DNA from: Capsicum annuum
Taxonomy: Eukaryota; Streptophyta; Magnoliopsida; Solanales; Solanaceae
NCBI RefSeq assembly: GCF_002878395.1
Contig: NC_061120.1
Location: 97,018,711-97,082,710, forward strand
DNA length: 64,000 nucleotides
Reading direction: 5' to 3'
Under the pieces are notes generated by a model. That model saw nothing but the letters and a program-made list of their open reading frames with translations, had not been told where the DNA came from and made no database searches. Shown piece by piece: positions 35,460 through 45,655 of this stretch; the first letter of the stretch is position 1, and every line of letters starts with the position of its first letter. Both the position numbers and the translations under genes were made by a program.

Positions 35460-35800
35460 TATAGGTTTTTCATCTTTATGTTTATGCTTTATAAAACTAC
35501 AAATCTTCATTTTCTTTTGTGATACCTCATATAGATGTCAACTTCAGTGTCAGTCCTGAAACATTAGTAGAACCCTTATCAGTGTCAACTCCAGTAGGTG
35601 TTCCTATTAAATCTAGGTAGGTATATAGGAACTTCCCAATCACATTATCCCATAAAGTCACCTCAATTGACCTCGTAGAGTTAGAGATGGCTTGATTTTG
35701 ATGTTATTCTCAGTATAAATTGGCTCCAATCATGTTAAGCCTTAGTTGATTACAGAAATTAAGTTGTTCAATTTCAATTTCCCAATGAACCAGTTATTGA
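35460..35800 (+). pseudogene. G2 protease remnant
   Basis: Between gag and RT, in shifting frames. Traces of the chromovirus protease segment (CDTSYRCQLQCQS, SVNSSR) correspond to the G1 protease at 26690-27000. The DFDVILGMDWL-type motif is only partly legible near 35690-35730 (gatgttattctcagtataaa). I see no intact active site. Confidence 0.55.
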
Positions 35801-37440
35801 ATGGAATGGTGTGTTTACTGTCTTGTTCGAGTCAAGGACTCTAGTTCTGAAACTCTTGGTCTAGAGTTAGTTTTAGTAGTAAGGGAATTTCCAGATGTGT
35901 TTCCTGAAAAACTTCCCAGAGTTTCTCCCGAAAGGGAAATTGACTTCAGAATAAATCTCTTTCTAGATACCCAGCCTATCTCTATTCCACACTATAAAAT
36001 GGCTCTAACTAAGCTTAAAGAGGTTAAAGAAAAGTTGAAAGTTCTCTTAGATAAGGGATTCATCAGGCCCTGTGTTTCCCTATGGGACGCTCCAGTTCTG
36101 TTCATGCATAGGAAAGATAATTCTCTATTACCATTAGTTGAACAAAGTCACAATCAAGAATAAGTATCTACTCCCCAAATTGATGACTTGTTCGATCAAC
36201 TTTAGGGTGCTACTTATTTCTTTAAGATAGACCTCAGATCCTGTTATCATCATCTTATAGTCGGAGAATATGAATTTCGGAGATAGCCTTCAGAACTTGG
36301 TATGGTCACTTTGAATTTATAGTTATGTCTTTTGGATTAACTAATGCCCCTGCAAATTTTATGGACTTGATGAATAGGGTGTTGAAGTAGTACTTGGACA
36401 TATTCCTCATAGTCTTCATTGATGATATTCTTGTCTATTCCCGTAGTGAGAATGAATATGTAGGCCATCAGAGAATTATGTTACATACCCTTAGATCTCA
36501 TCAGTTGTCCGCCAAATTCAGTAAGTGCGAATTATGGATAATATTAGTAGCTTTTCTTGGCCATATTATTTCCATTGATGGCATTTAAATTGACGCTCAA
36601 AAGACCAAAGTAGTAAGGAACTGGCCTATACCCATCTCTCCATTAGATATCAAGAGTTTATCAAGTTTGGTTGGCTATTATAGATGGTTTGTTAAAGGGT
36701 TTTCTTCTATTACATCCCCCATGTCTCGACTGAATCAGAAGATAGTCAAGTTTCAGTGGTCAGATTCTTAGGAGAAGAGCTTTTAGGAGTTAAAGACTTG
36801 ACTTACTTCTGCTCCAGTATTGACTTTGCCAGATGGTTCAGATAGATTTATGGTTTACTGTGATACTTCCAGAGTTGGTCTTGGTTGTGTGTTAATCAGA
36901 GAGGTAAGGTCATATCCTATACCTATAGATAGAATAAGCCCCATTAAAGAAATTATCCAATCTATGATCTTGAGTTGGCAGCTGTTGTGTTTGCTTTGAA
37001 GATATAAAGACATTACCTTTATGGGGTTCATGTGGATGTGTTACTGACCATAAGAGCTTGCAGTATGTGTTCTTGTAGAAAGATTTGAATCTTTGTTAGA
37101 GAAGATGGCTTGAGTTGTTAAAAAATTATAATATGAGTATGTTATATCATCTGGGAAAGGCCAATGTAGTGGCAGATACCCTTAGTAGGTTGTCTATGGG
37201 TAGTGTTGCTCATGTTGAGGAGGATAAGAAGAAGTTAGTCAGTGAGGTTTATCAGCTTTCTTTTGATTAGGTTTTCGGTTGGTTGATTCAACAGAGGGTA
37301 GTGTATGGGTACAAAATGGTTCAAAATCATCCTTGGTTGCCAAAGTAAAATAAAATCAAGACAGAGACCCTAGTTTGGTTAAGTTGAACAAGGTAATTTT
37401 AGATCAAAAGGTGGATGTTTTGTCCCAAGAGAGAGATAGT
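35801..37440 (+). pseudogene. G2 reverse transcriptase and RNase H
   Basis: 35801-36163 is open and starts RT: LVVREFPDVFPEKLPRVSPE, LKVLLDKGFIRPCVSLWDAP. A frameshift follows (36160). RT then continues over 36170-36390 ([16 protein letters not shown], [31 protein letters not shown]). The active-site segment at 36394-36588 is open: [20 protein letters not shown], with the FIDD motif intact. [22 protein letters not shown] and FMVYCDTSRVGLGCVL lead into RNase H (36840-37180), ending YHLGKANVVADTLSRLSMGS. This is the only RT active site in the chromovirus nest that is still readable. Stops and indels inactivate the whole. Confidence 0.87.
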
Positions 37441-38780
37441 GTACTTTATTGTCAGATTTGATTATGTGTTTCGTGTGTTGATGAATTGAGATAGTGAATA
37501 CTTGCATAAGTGCATGGTGTGTGATACTCTATCCATCCAGGAGCCACATAGATGTACCGTGACTTGTAGGAAATCTATTGTAGGAGTGGTATGAAGAGGG
37601 ATATTACAGAGTTTGTAGCCAAGTGTTTAAATTATCAGCAGGTTAAGGTTGAATACCTAAGGCCTAGTGGCACATTATAGGAGTTTAGTATCCCCACTTG
37701 GAAATGGGAGGTGGAGAACATGGATTTTATGATAGGGTTGCCTTACATACGTCGTCAACATGATTCGATATGGGTCATTATAGATAGAATGACCAAATCA
37801 ACTTATTTTCTGCTAGTTTATACTTCTTACTCAGCTGAGGATTATGCCAGGGTCTACCTTAGAGAGTTGGTTAGGTTGCTTGGAAATATGTTGTCTATAA
37901 TATAAGATAGAGGTACTTAGTTTACCTCTCACTTTTGGAAGGCTTTTCATATAGGTCTTGGTACCCAAGTATATCTCAGTACAACTTTTTATCCTTAGAC
38001 AAATGGTCACGCAGAGAGGACTATTCAGACCTTAGAGGACATGTTGAGAGCATGTGTTATTGAATTTAGAGGTAGTAGGGATGATCACTTACCTTTGATT
38101 AAGTTTGCCTATAATAACAGTTATCACTCCAGTATTCAGATATCTCTATTTGAAGCTCTTTGAAGAAGGAGATATAGATCTCCTATTGGTTGGTTTAAGG
38201 CAGGTGATGCTGCTTTATTAGGGATAGATACAATATTTGATGTGATGGAGATAGTTCAGTTTATTTAGAAGAGGCTGAAGATATCCCAAAGCTATTAGAA
38301 ATCCTACACAGATGTGAGAAGAAGAGATCTTGAGTTCAAGGTTGGTGATTTGGTTAATTTAAAAATACTACCCATGAAGAAAGTGAAAAGATTTGGAAAG
38401 AAAGGGAAAATCAGTCCCCGTTATAGTGTCCCATATAAGATCTAGAGTCATTTTGGGATGGTAGCTTACGAGCTAGAGTTTCCTACAATTTGACGTCAGT
38501 GCATTCTGTGTTCTATGTTTCCTTGTTAAAAAAGTATATTGGTGATTTAGCTGTAGTTGTTCTGTTAGGAAGTATGGATGTTCAGGATAGCCTTTCCTAG
38601 GAAGAAATCCTAGTTGAGATCCTTGATCATCAGATTCGTAGACTAAGGAACAAAGAAGTTCCCTTGGTCAAGTTTCTTTGGTGGAATCAGTCTGTTAAGG
38701 GAGCCACTTGGGAAGCAGAAGCAAATATGCGAACTAAGTAACCTTATCTTATCTCTGCAAACTCAGATTTAGCTTAAGGT
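37441..38780 (+). pseudogene. G2 integrase and chromodomain
   Basis: The HHCC zinc region at 37500-37650 is mostly decayed (RSGMKRDITEFVAKCLNYQQV reads Y for the last Cys). The core is open at 37711-37905: MDFMIGLPYIRRQHDSIWVI, IDRMTKSTYF. After stops it continues DRGT, FTSHFWKAFHIGLGTQVYLS and [20 protein letters not shown], so D, D and E are all readable. The GPY/F module is GKKGKISPRYSVPYKI. The chromodomain (38600-38760) reads EILDHQIRRLRNKEVPLVKF, then SVKGATWEAEANM. Same order and family as G1. Confidence 0.87.
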
Positions 38781-38984
38781 AATGATTTTTACTCAGACTA
38801 ACTCATTTTAATTCTCAGTGTTAGCTATGTAATCTATTCATGTCATTTCTTACATTCAGTTCAGTTCATGTATTATCTTTCAGAATCAGTTATGCAATCA
38901 TGTTTTTAGTCATGAATGTTTAGTTTGTGATTTTAGTTTCCCTAGTGTTCTCAGCTAACCAATCTCATTCAAGGATGAATGTTC

Positions 38985-38999
38985 CCAAGGGGGAGATAT
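38985..38999 (+). other. G2 polypurine tract
   Basis: ccaagggggagatat directly before the LTR start tgtaagaccc at 39000. Confidence 0.85.
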
Positions 39000-40356
39000 T
39001 GTAAGACCCATAAAAGTCTTAGCTCATTTCGTCTCTCAATTGCATGCACAAGGGGTCCAAATCTTAGAAATTAGCCTAAGTGCTGGGACTTAGTCATTTC
39101 CAAGGCCTCTAAACTTCAATGATTTTATTTTTGACCTTCCCGACCTCAGAATGTAGATATTTTAGTTAATTCATGATCGAGGATGTTAAAAGTACATCTC
39201 AAGTGAGTTCTAGAATTTTCAGATGAGCGTAGGGGTGTATTTGGGAATACAAAATAGTATCAGCATTGGAATAAACCTGTACCACGCTCACCAGTGCTCC
39301 ACTCTAAAGCACGCACTGTGCCCTCTAGTGCACCACTCCAGAGCCCGTGCCGCCCCCTCCTTTGCCCATCTAGCTTTTGATTCCTTGTTATTTAAGGACA
39401 GTTGGGTCAATTTCCCTGACCCAAACTTATTCATAACACAAAATTTATGTCCCCAAGGATCTTTATTTGCCCTATTACTCGTAAAATCTCTTAAGAAAAC
39501 TATCTTCTACCTCAAGAACAAACCCTAACCCTTACTCAAGAAATCAAGGAATTAAAGCTTCAAATATCAAGAAATTCATAAGAATCTTCACGAATTCATC
39601 TTGTGAGGTATGTGTGATGTTCATCCATGGGTTCCTTTCACCCATGGAGTCTAAGAATCCCTTTTTGGTTTTAAATTTTTTGTTTTTCATGTTTAAGTTG
39701 AAATATCTCTATGAATCTCTTGTGAATTCAATTACAAGTTATGTTTATAAGTTTTTTTCAAGTAGGATGAGACATTACATATTTTAAATGTTGTAATATT
39801 CACGTTAAATCCTTAAGTTATGATTTTAGTCTTATAGTCATGTTATTCTCGCATGTTTTACCTATTCCCATGCTTAAGTTCATGACTCTCATGTGTTTGA
39901 TAAAATGCCTAAGTGTTGGGTTTTGAACAATGATCCCCTACTATGTTTTAAAGATTTTATATGACATTATTGTTAATTGCACTCAGTGGTGGTGCATTAT
40001 GAATACCCGATACCTATGTGGTTTACATAGATTCAGCTTTTCAAGTATACAGATAGTTAATCAATGAATCTTATCAGTATACTTAGATATTCATATTCAT
40101 GATGAGCACTATCAGTTATATAATAACATTCAGTTGAATTTAGTTCAGTACCAGTGTCAGTTCAGTTGGGAGTAGGATTTAGCACCGAGCAAACCTAGGG
40201 ATAGGGGGTCACCCGCCAGTTAGGAATGGATCCTTAGTAGCAGTCCCTAAGTTCCAGAACTATGTAGCCAGAGTAGGATTATGAGATGTCTACCACGTTT
40301 TTAGGACTAACACTTTCTTAGGGGTCACCCATCAGTTTAGTACTGAATCCCTAGTC
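39000..40356 (+). repeat. G2 3' LTR, left part
   Basis: Aligns with the outer and inner 5' LTRs up to ctagtc (inner LTR position ~33123), then stops abruptly at the foreign block 40357-42548. Confidence 0.88.
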
Positions 40357-40660
40357 GGGTGTTCTGTATGTGTGTCTGAAGTTTCTTGGTAGTAGGTGTT
40401 GAGTGATGTCTATGGTTTCAGATGTATAGTTTTAGTATTATCTTGTGGCTAGCGTTATTAGTATATTTCACATACTGTACAAGTTTATACTGCATTTATG
40501 TATTGTGTTTGTTATATTGTTATTGATTCTAAGCCGGAGGTCTATCGAAAACAACCTCTCTACTTCACCTGAGGTAGTGGTATACACTGCGTACACTTTA
40601 CCCTCCCCATACCCCACTAGGTTGGAATACACTAGATATGTTGTTGTTGTTTTTGTATAA
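40357..40660 (+). mobile_element. Non-LTR retroposon 3' end, copy 2
   Basis: Same family as 5783-6135 in the opposite orientation: gatgtctatggtttcagat, ttgtgtttgttatattg, ggtctatcgaaaacaacctc, gtacactttaccctcccc, and the tail ttgttgttgttttt. It is probably 5'-truncated. It begins exactly at the break in the G2 LTR. Confidence 0.7.
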
Positions 40661-40702
40661 ACTATAAAATGACAAAATTACTCCTAAAATTCTTTGATTA
40701 TC

Positions 40703-40706
<4 letters not shown>

Positions 40707-40753
<47 letters not shown>
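40707..40753. repeat. (TA)n microsatellite
   Basis: About 23 consecutive ta units downstream of the retroposon tail. Confidence 0.95.
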
Positions 40754-40755
<2 letters not shown>

Positions 40756-42470
40756 CTCTACATTTTTTTATATAAAATATAAGGTATTTGTATAATGAGA
40801 TAGGTTAGATTTTAATGCGAATGAATATGAAACTTATCATATGAAGTTCAAATTTTTAGATGAGATGAAAAAATAAATTTTAAAATTTTGTGTTTAATAT
40901 TTTATTGTTTCTACACAAGTTTTTCATTATTTTTATTTTAATTTTTCTACCAATTTAGTCAAATAATTTTATCCAAAAATCCAAAAAAAAATCTAACTAC
41001 TACACGATTCATCATTATATATGTTTTGGAGAATGTAAAAAATTCAAACTTACAAATAAAGAGAAAAATCATATGAATCACATAAATAATTTTTTATGTT
41101 GAGTAATGGAGAATCTAGCTAGCTATTATTTTAAAATCTTTTTCAAAACTATAGCTAATAACATTTTTTCAAATGATNNNNNNNNNNNNNNNNNNNNNNN
41201 NNNNNNNNNNNNNNNNNNNNNNNNNNNNNNNNNNNNNNNNNNNNNNNNNNNNNNNNNNNNNNNNNNNNNNNNNNNNNATATAAGAGAGAATATGAGATTT
41301 TAGTAGTCCTTGCATCAAATATATATATTTTTTAAATCATTTTATCCCTAATTTAAATTTTAATTACTCTATAAATTTTCATTCATTTTGATAAATTTAA
41401 ATAATTATATGAGCTTATTGAATACTACAAAAGTGATGAGTAATGGAAAAATGATAGTGACACCATAAAAACTATTTATACAATCAAGTTCAAAATTGAT
41501 GCAAGGATTTATTGTCTTTCTATTTTATGGAAATATTTATTAATCTTACTTTTGATTTTCATTTTTCCTAACAAATTTATCATGGACATAAATTTTTATT
41601 TTTCCTAACAAATTTATCATGGACTTAATTATTAAATAAAAAATATTTTTATATTTAGCTAAAAAATTAAAAATTTAATTTTTTAAAAAAATATAATTTG
41701 ACTCTCCAAATATTAATGATACGAAATAATGAAAAATGAGAGTAATTATTTTTCACATTTTTTTGATGAATTTTTTAACAAAAAATGAGATTATTAATAT
41801 TTTATGGAATTTAGAACAAAATAAGTAATTTAACATGAAATATTAGAGCTTCATACACATTTAAGAAATATTTTATTTATGAATATATTATACGTTAAAT
41901 TTATTTGAATAATTATTATGTTTATTTAAATATTTTAACTTCTCTAAAAAATAATAAAAATTTCGACTCCATTGTTGAATTACATATTTTAAATTAAATA
42001 ATTTTTTAATTACTTGAAAATTGATATTGTATATATAAATTAAGATTAATTTTAATATTCTATATTATATGAGTGATATGTGTTTATATGAAGTGACATA
42101 AACAACAAATCCTAACAAACTTAATTTGAAAGTTTTTATTTCAAACTAAATAAGATGTAGTAAGATTTTTTTTAAACGCATACGGCATAATCATGGGAAG
42201 GCACACACAAGAAAATCAAAGCTAAATAACATGAAAATTTATTTTTAAAATACACACAATATAATTATGGAAATGAACATAAAATAAAATTAAGCTAAAT
42301 AAGATGAAAGTTTTATTTTTAAGGATAAATATTTAAAGATTGAAAAGAAATATATATAAAAAAAGTTAAATAAGATGGAGGGTATTTTCATAATCAATTA
42401 ATTTATACTAGAAATTATACTATGCACATTACTTTGAATACAACAAACCAAACACTTAATAAAAAATAAT
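40754..42470. other. AT-rich insertion interior, no gene seen
   Basis: Very AT-rich sequence with homopolymer runs. Contains the assembly gap. A short direct repeat, atttttcctaacaaatttat plus catggac, occurs twice (about 41561-41587 and 41597-41625). No coding or RNA signal was recognised. Confidence 0.6.
41178..41277. other. Assembly gap (100 N)
   Basis: Exactly 100 N bases, a conventional placeholder for a gap of unknown size. Confidence 0.99.
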
Positions 42471-42548
42471 CCAGTATAACTTATTCCATCATAACTTATC
42501 CCAGCATAACTAATCCCAACATAACTACATTCCCAACCAAACGACCCC
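42471..42548 (-). mobile_element. MITE-like terminus (PIF/Harbinger type?)
   Basis: On the minus strand it starts ggggtcgtttggttgggaat and then has four imperfect copies of a ~16-base word like agttatgctgggat. tta follows the end at 42549-42551, and the intact LTR has a single tta at 33452, fitting a 3-base tta target. The partner left end was not found, probably lost with 328 bases of LTR. Confidence 0.5.
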
Positions 42549-43103
42549 TTAGTCCTTATTTCATATGCACAATACCCCATGTATACCATCCTGACCTCAT
42601 CTCATACACCAGTACATTCAAAGTACTGAACACATACTCTTCTTTGCGATATGATGTCTTATATCATAGGTTTGGACGCTAAGTTTCCTAACCGCAGTTA
42701 GACAGCTCAGTGTAATCCTACAGCCGTAGTGGTCAGACCTCATCCATCGAGAATATGTTATATTTATTCAGTTATTTCAGTATTTTATTTTATTCTGTTA
42801 GTTGAAATTAGTTGGGGGTCAATCCCATCAAATGCTCTATTAGTTTAGAGGCTTTCAGCTGTTCAGACAGTCATTTAGACAATCAACCAGTAACTTTTAG
42901 TTTTTATCAGATGTTTCAGACTTATGATTGATTCGGTATTTCAGTATTCATATTTATATTTCCTTCTCAGTTTATCTTTCACACAGGTGTTATTTTCATA
43001 ATTATTCAGTTCTCACAGCAGGTACCAGCTCATGGGTTAGCTTGAGGTCATTTGTGACCATAAGCACCATTATTGCGACTAGGGGGTAGCCTGGGTCGTG
43101 ACA
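42549..43103 (+). repeat. G2 3' LTR, right part
   Basis: Resumes the LTR at ttagtcctt (inner LTR position 33452) and ends gggtcgtgaca. The complete LTR end seen here shows what is missing from the outer 5' LTR. Confidence 0.88.
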
Positions 43104-43954
43104 CACTTGTAGACATAACTTTTAATTAATTCAGCATGAAATTCATGGATTAATTTCATAAAGTAGGATAAGATTTATCCTTGTAGGAAAAAATAGGGTT
43201 TTTGGGCTTAATGGGTGAAAGGGTCTCATTGATGAATACCCACATACCTTAATTGAATGAATCTTGAAAAATCTTGAAATTGAAGCTTGAATCCTTATGT
43301 TATAGATAGAAGAGGCTTGAATTATTTTTCTTAGGAAATAGGAGGGCTTCTACGTGAGTTGTTTTGAAGAAGATGGGCGAATAATTCCCTTTTTAGTGTT
43401 ATAAATCGTACTTGGACGTTTGGGGTTGAGGGGAAAGGACCAACTTACCCCTTGGTGCATAGAAAGCTGAAAAAGTGTGGAAATAGACTCTGCGGTACGC
43501 CCCTAGTCCGTGGGAGTAGCCCTCACGACGCAACCCCTAGTCTTGGGGAATAGCCCTTGTAGTCTGGACTTATCACGAGCCTTTACTGTTTCTCACGAAA
43601 ATTGTCTTAACTTTTTGCTTGGGTATCGAATTAAGGAAAAATTGGTATCGTTGGAAAGATAATTAAATTATATATCATTTGGTGGGTCTTGAGATGAAAA
43701 ATTCCACACTTATAAAAAGTTATACACGTTCAAAGTATACCCTTATAGAATTGAATGCCAAAATTTGGCTAAATCAAAGGCTCTTAGCTCAACATTTCTC
43801 CAAGTAATTCCTATGAATATTTTTCACTTCATAAGAACTTCACACACTAGTTTAAAGATCATGACACATTTATTCAAATATAAATTATGGGATTGGAGTT
43901 TACACACGTAGGAAAGACAGTTCAATTTCTAGCTCGAAAATGTAGGGTGTTATA
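43104..43954 (-). repeat. G3 3' LTR, right part
   Basis: Starts with the second cactt copy and matches 50985-51821 (gtagacataacttttaat, atgaaattcatgga, cattttcgag-type end). On the minus strand it starts tataacaccc, a decayed tgtaacaccc. Confidence 0.88.
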
Positions 43955-43971
43955 TTATCTCCCTCTTGGAA
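43955..43971 (-). other. G3 polypurine tract
   Basis: On the minus strand, ttccaagagggagataa precedes the LTR start, with the same aagaggg/aaggggg gagata signature as G1 and G2. Confidence 0.75.
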
Positions 43972-45655
43972 TCATTTATTTTCGAATTATGGATGAGAAC
44001 TTTTTGAAGTCTTATAAGTATGGAATAATAAACACATGACATGTATTGTAAAGAAGGATATAGCTGCATTGAAATATTATAACTTTATCATGAAACTAAT
44101 TTTTGAGATGACTTGACATTATTTACTAAATGGAGCTGAATCATGCTGAGAGTTTAGAACTTGCTTAAAATGTTCATAATACAATCAAAGATATAGAAAT
44201 GTGAAGTGCTAACTGATGAAATACAATTCCAAGAGTTACTGAGGATGGAATAATGTCCGTAACTTCTTACGACTTCACAACTAAATTCAACCTCTTACTA
44301 GGAATTCACTAGCACATGATGCACCCATCCACTTATATACCAACATGACATTCAAGCCAATCATTATAACCACATATGAACTTCTAGGAAAATACCCATA
44401 AAAGCATCTTTCTCATATTCTCTAAGACTCTATTAATAACAACTTTCTTTCACTATTCTTAAGAAGACACACACAAAATTTCAACTAACCATTACATATA
44501 TCAAAAGCTATACCTTAATATTTCTTCAAACTTATAGCCTTACACAAAATAAGCATACGAAAATATTTCATCAACAAGGAACATTTCCTCTCTCCCGTAT
44601 AAATAATTGTTCATCACCACTATCATTTCATAAGGAGAGGTCACTGAAAGGTTAGAACATAAGATCTTGAAGTGGAAGGATACTATACGTAACTTTGACA
44701 ATTAACTGAGGCCTAAGGAATAGAGTATCAACGACATAAATTCATCAAAGAGGTAAAAATTAAGGGCATACATGTCATAATTTAAATTGCACCTATCATT
44801 AAGGGTGTATCATGAGTACCTAGAACTAAATATTTTGTAAAGCATGAGTACATGAGTCATGAGTTGCATGACCTGAGTTTAGAGTTCATAAATTCATGGA
44901 ATATGATTAATACTATTGAGTGAATTGGAACTCCTTATACTAGGAACTGGAAGTGCACACAATTCTCTATGATGTGCATGCACATAAACTATGATCATGT
45001 AGATGACGTGTAAGACATGAGTAGATATCATAAGGCATGAGTAGATGTCATGATGACTGAAATACAAAACTTTCTACTAAGATAAGAATAGGCCAGTCAT
45101 CTTCTTCCCCTAGTGTTGTTCCACAACACACTGGCATCATTACTAGAATCTGAGAGCCTAACTTGATTACTTGTTCTATTATCTCCCACTTAGATTTAAG
45201 ACATCATTCTAAGACTGTGGACCCCTTTAATAAACTCCAAATTAACTGCAACTACTTTACTCTAGTGTCTAAAATATAATAATAATACAAAGAAGAAACT
45301 CACCCTGAAAGCCTATACCTAAAATTGTAAAACCCGCTGCTAGTACTTCCTTCTGAGATACAACTCTTAACTTTTTATAGCCCCAATAGTCATCATATAA
45401 TAAGATACTTAAAATCTACTAGAATTTTAACTCTTCTTTATATTAGCTCAGTCCTCTAAGAATCAAACTTATATTCTAACACTTAACATAGATATTCCTA
45501 AACTTTTAATAAACCATACTAATTTCCTTCATAGCCTACTAATATCACATTACTAAACTTATCTTTTTCCTTAAACCATGATAATTACCATTACACCAAA
45601 ATACCTAAAATCAACAACCTATATCCCATAACTTAGCTGGAAAGAACATCATGTA
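43972..45655 (-). other. G3 non-coding interior, 3' half
   Basis: I read both strands for gag, protease, RT, RNase H, integrase and chromodomain motifs and found none. It has short atgagtacatgagtcatgag-type direct repeats near 44845-44880 and 45005-45050. Confidence 0.6.

Larger units (their letters stand above)
20544..43103 (+). mobile_element. Ty3/gypsy chromovirus G2 with three LTR copies
   Basis: Plus-strand Del/Tekay-like chromovirus. Outer 5' LTR 20544-22696 (split by G1), a second 5' LTR 31838-34007, primer site, gag-pol 34228-38760, polypurine tract, 3' LTR 39000-40356 plus 42549-43103. Outer borders carry a perfect cactt duplication. The first and second LTR copies are head-to-tail with no interior between them. 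The full insertion is 22.6 kb, of which 9.1 kb is G1. All coding is broken. Confidence 0.88.

Noticed and set aside
39223..39528. 101-codon plus-strand open frame
   Set aside because: It lies in the G2 3' LTR, and the LTR copies elsewhere in the window (20780-21140, 32060-32350) carry the region with different frames.
18980..43103. Reading the repeated LTR blocks as a simple segmental duplication of 18980-20543 and 49112-50984
   Set aside because: Primer site, polypurine tract, terminal TG/CA and flanking cttga/tttga show they are the two LTRs of one element.
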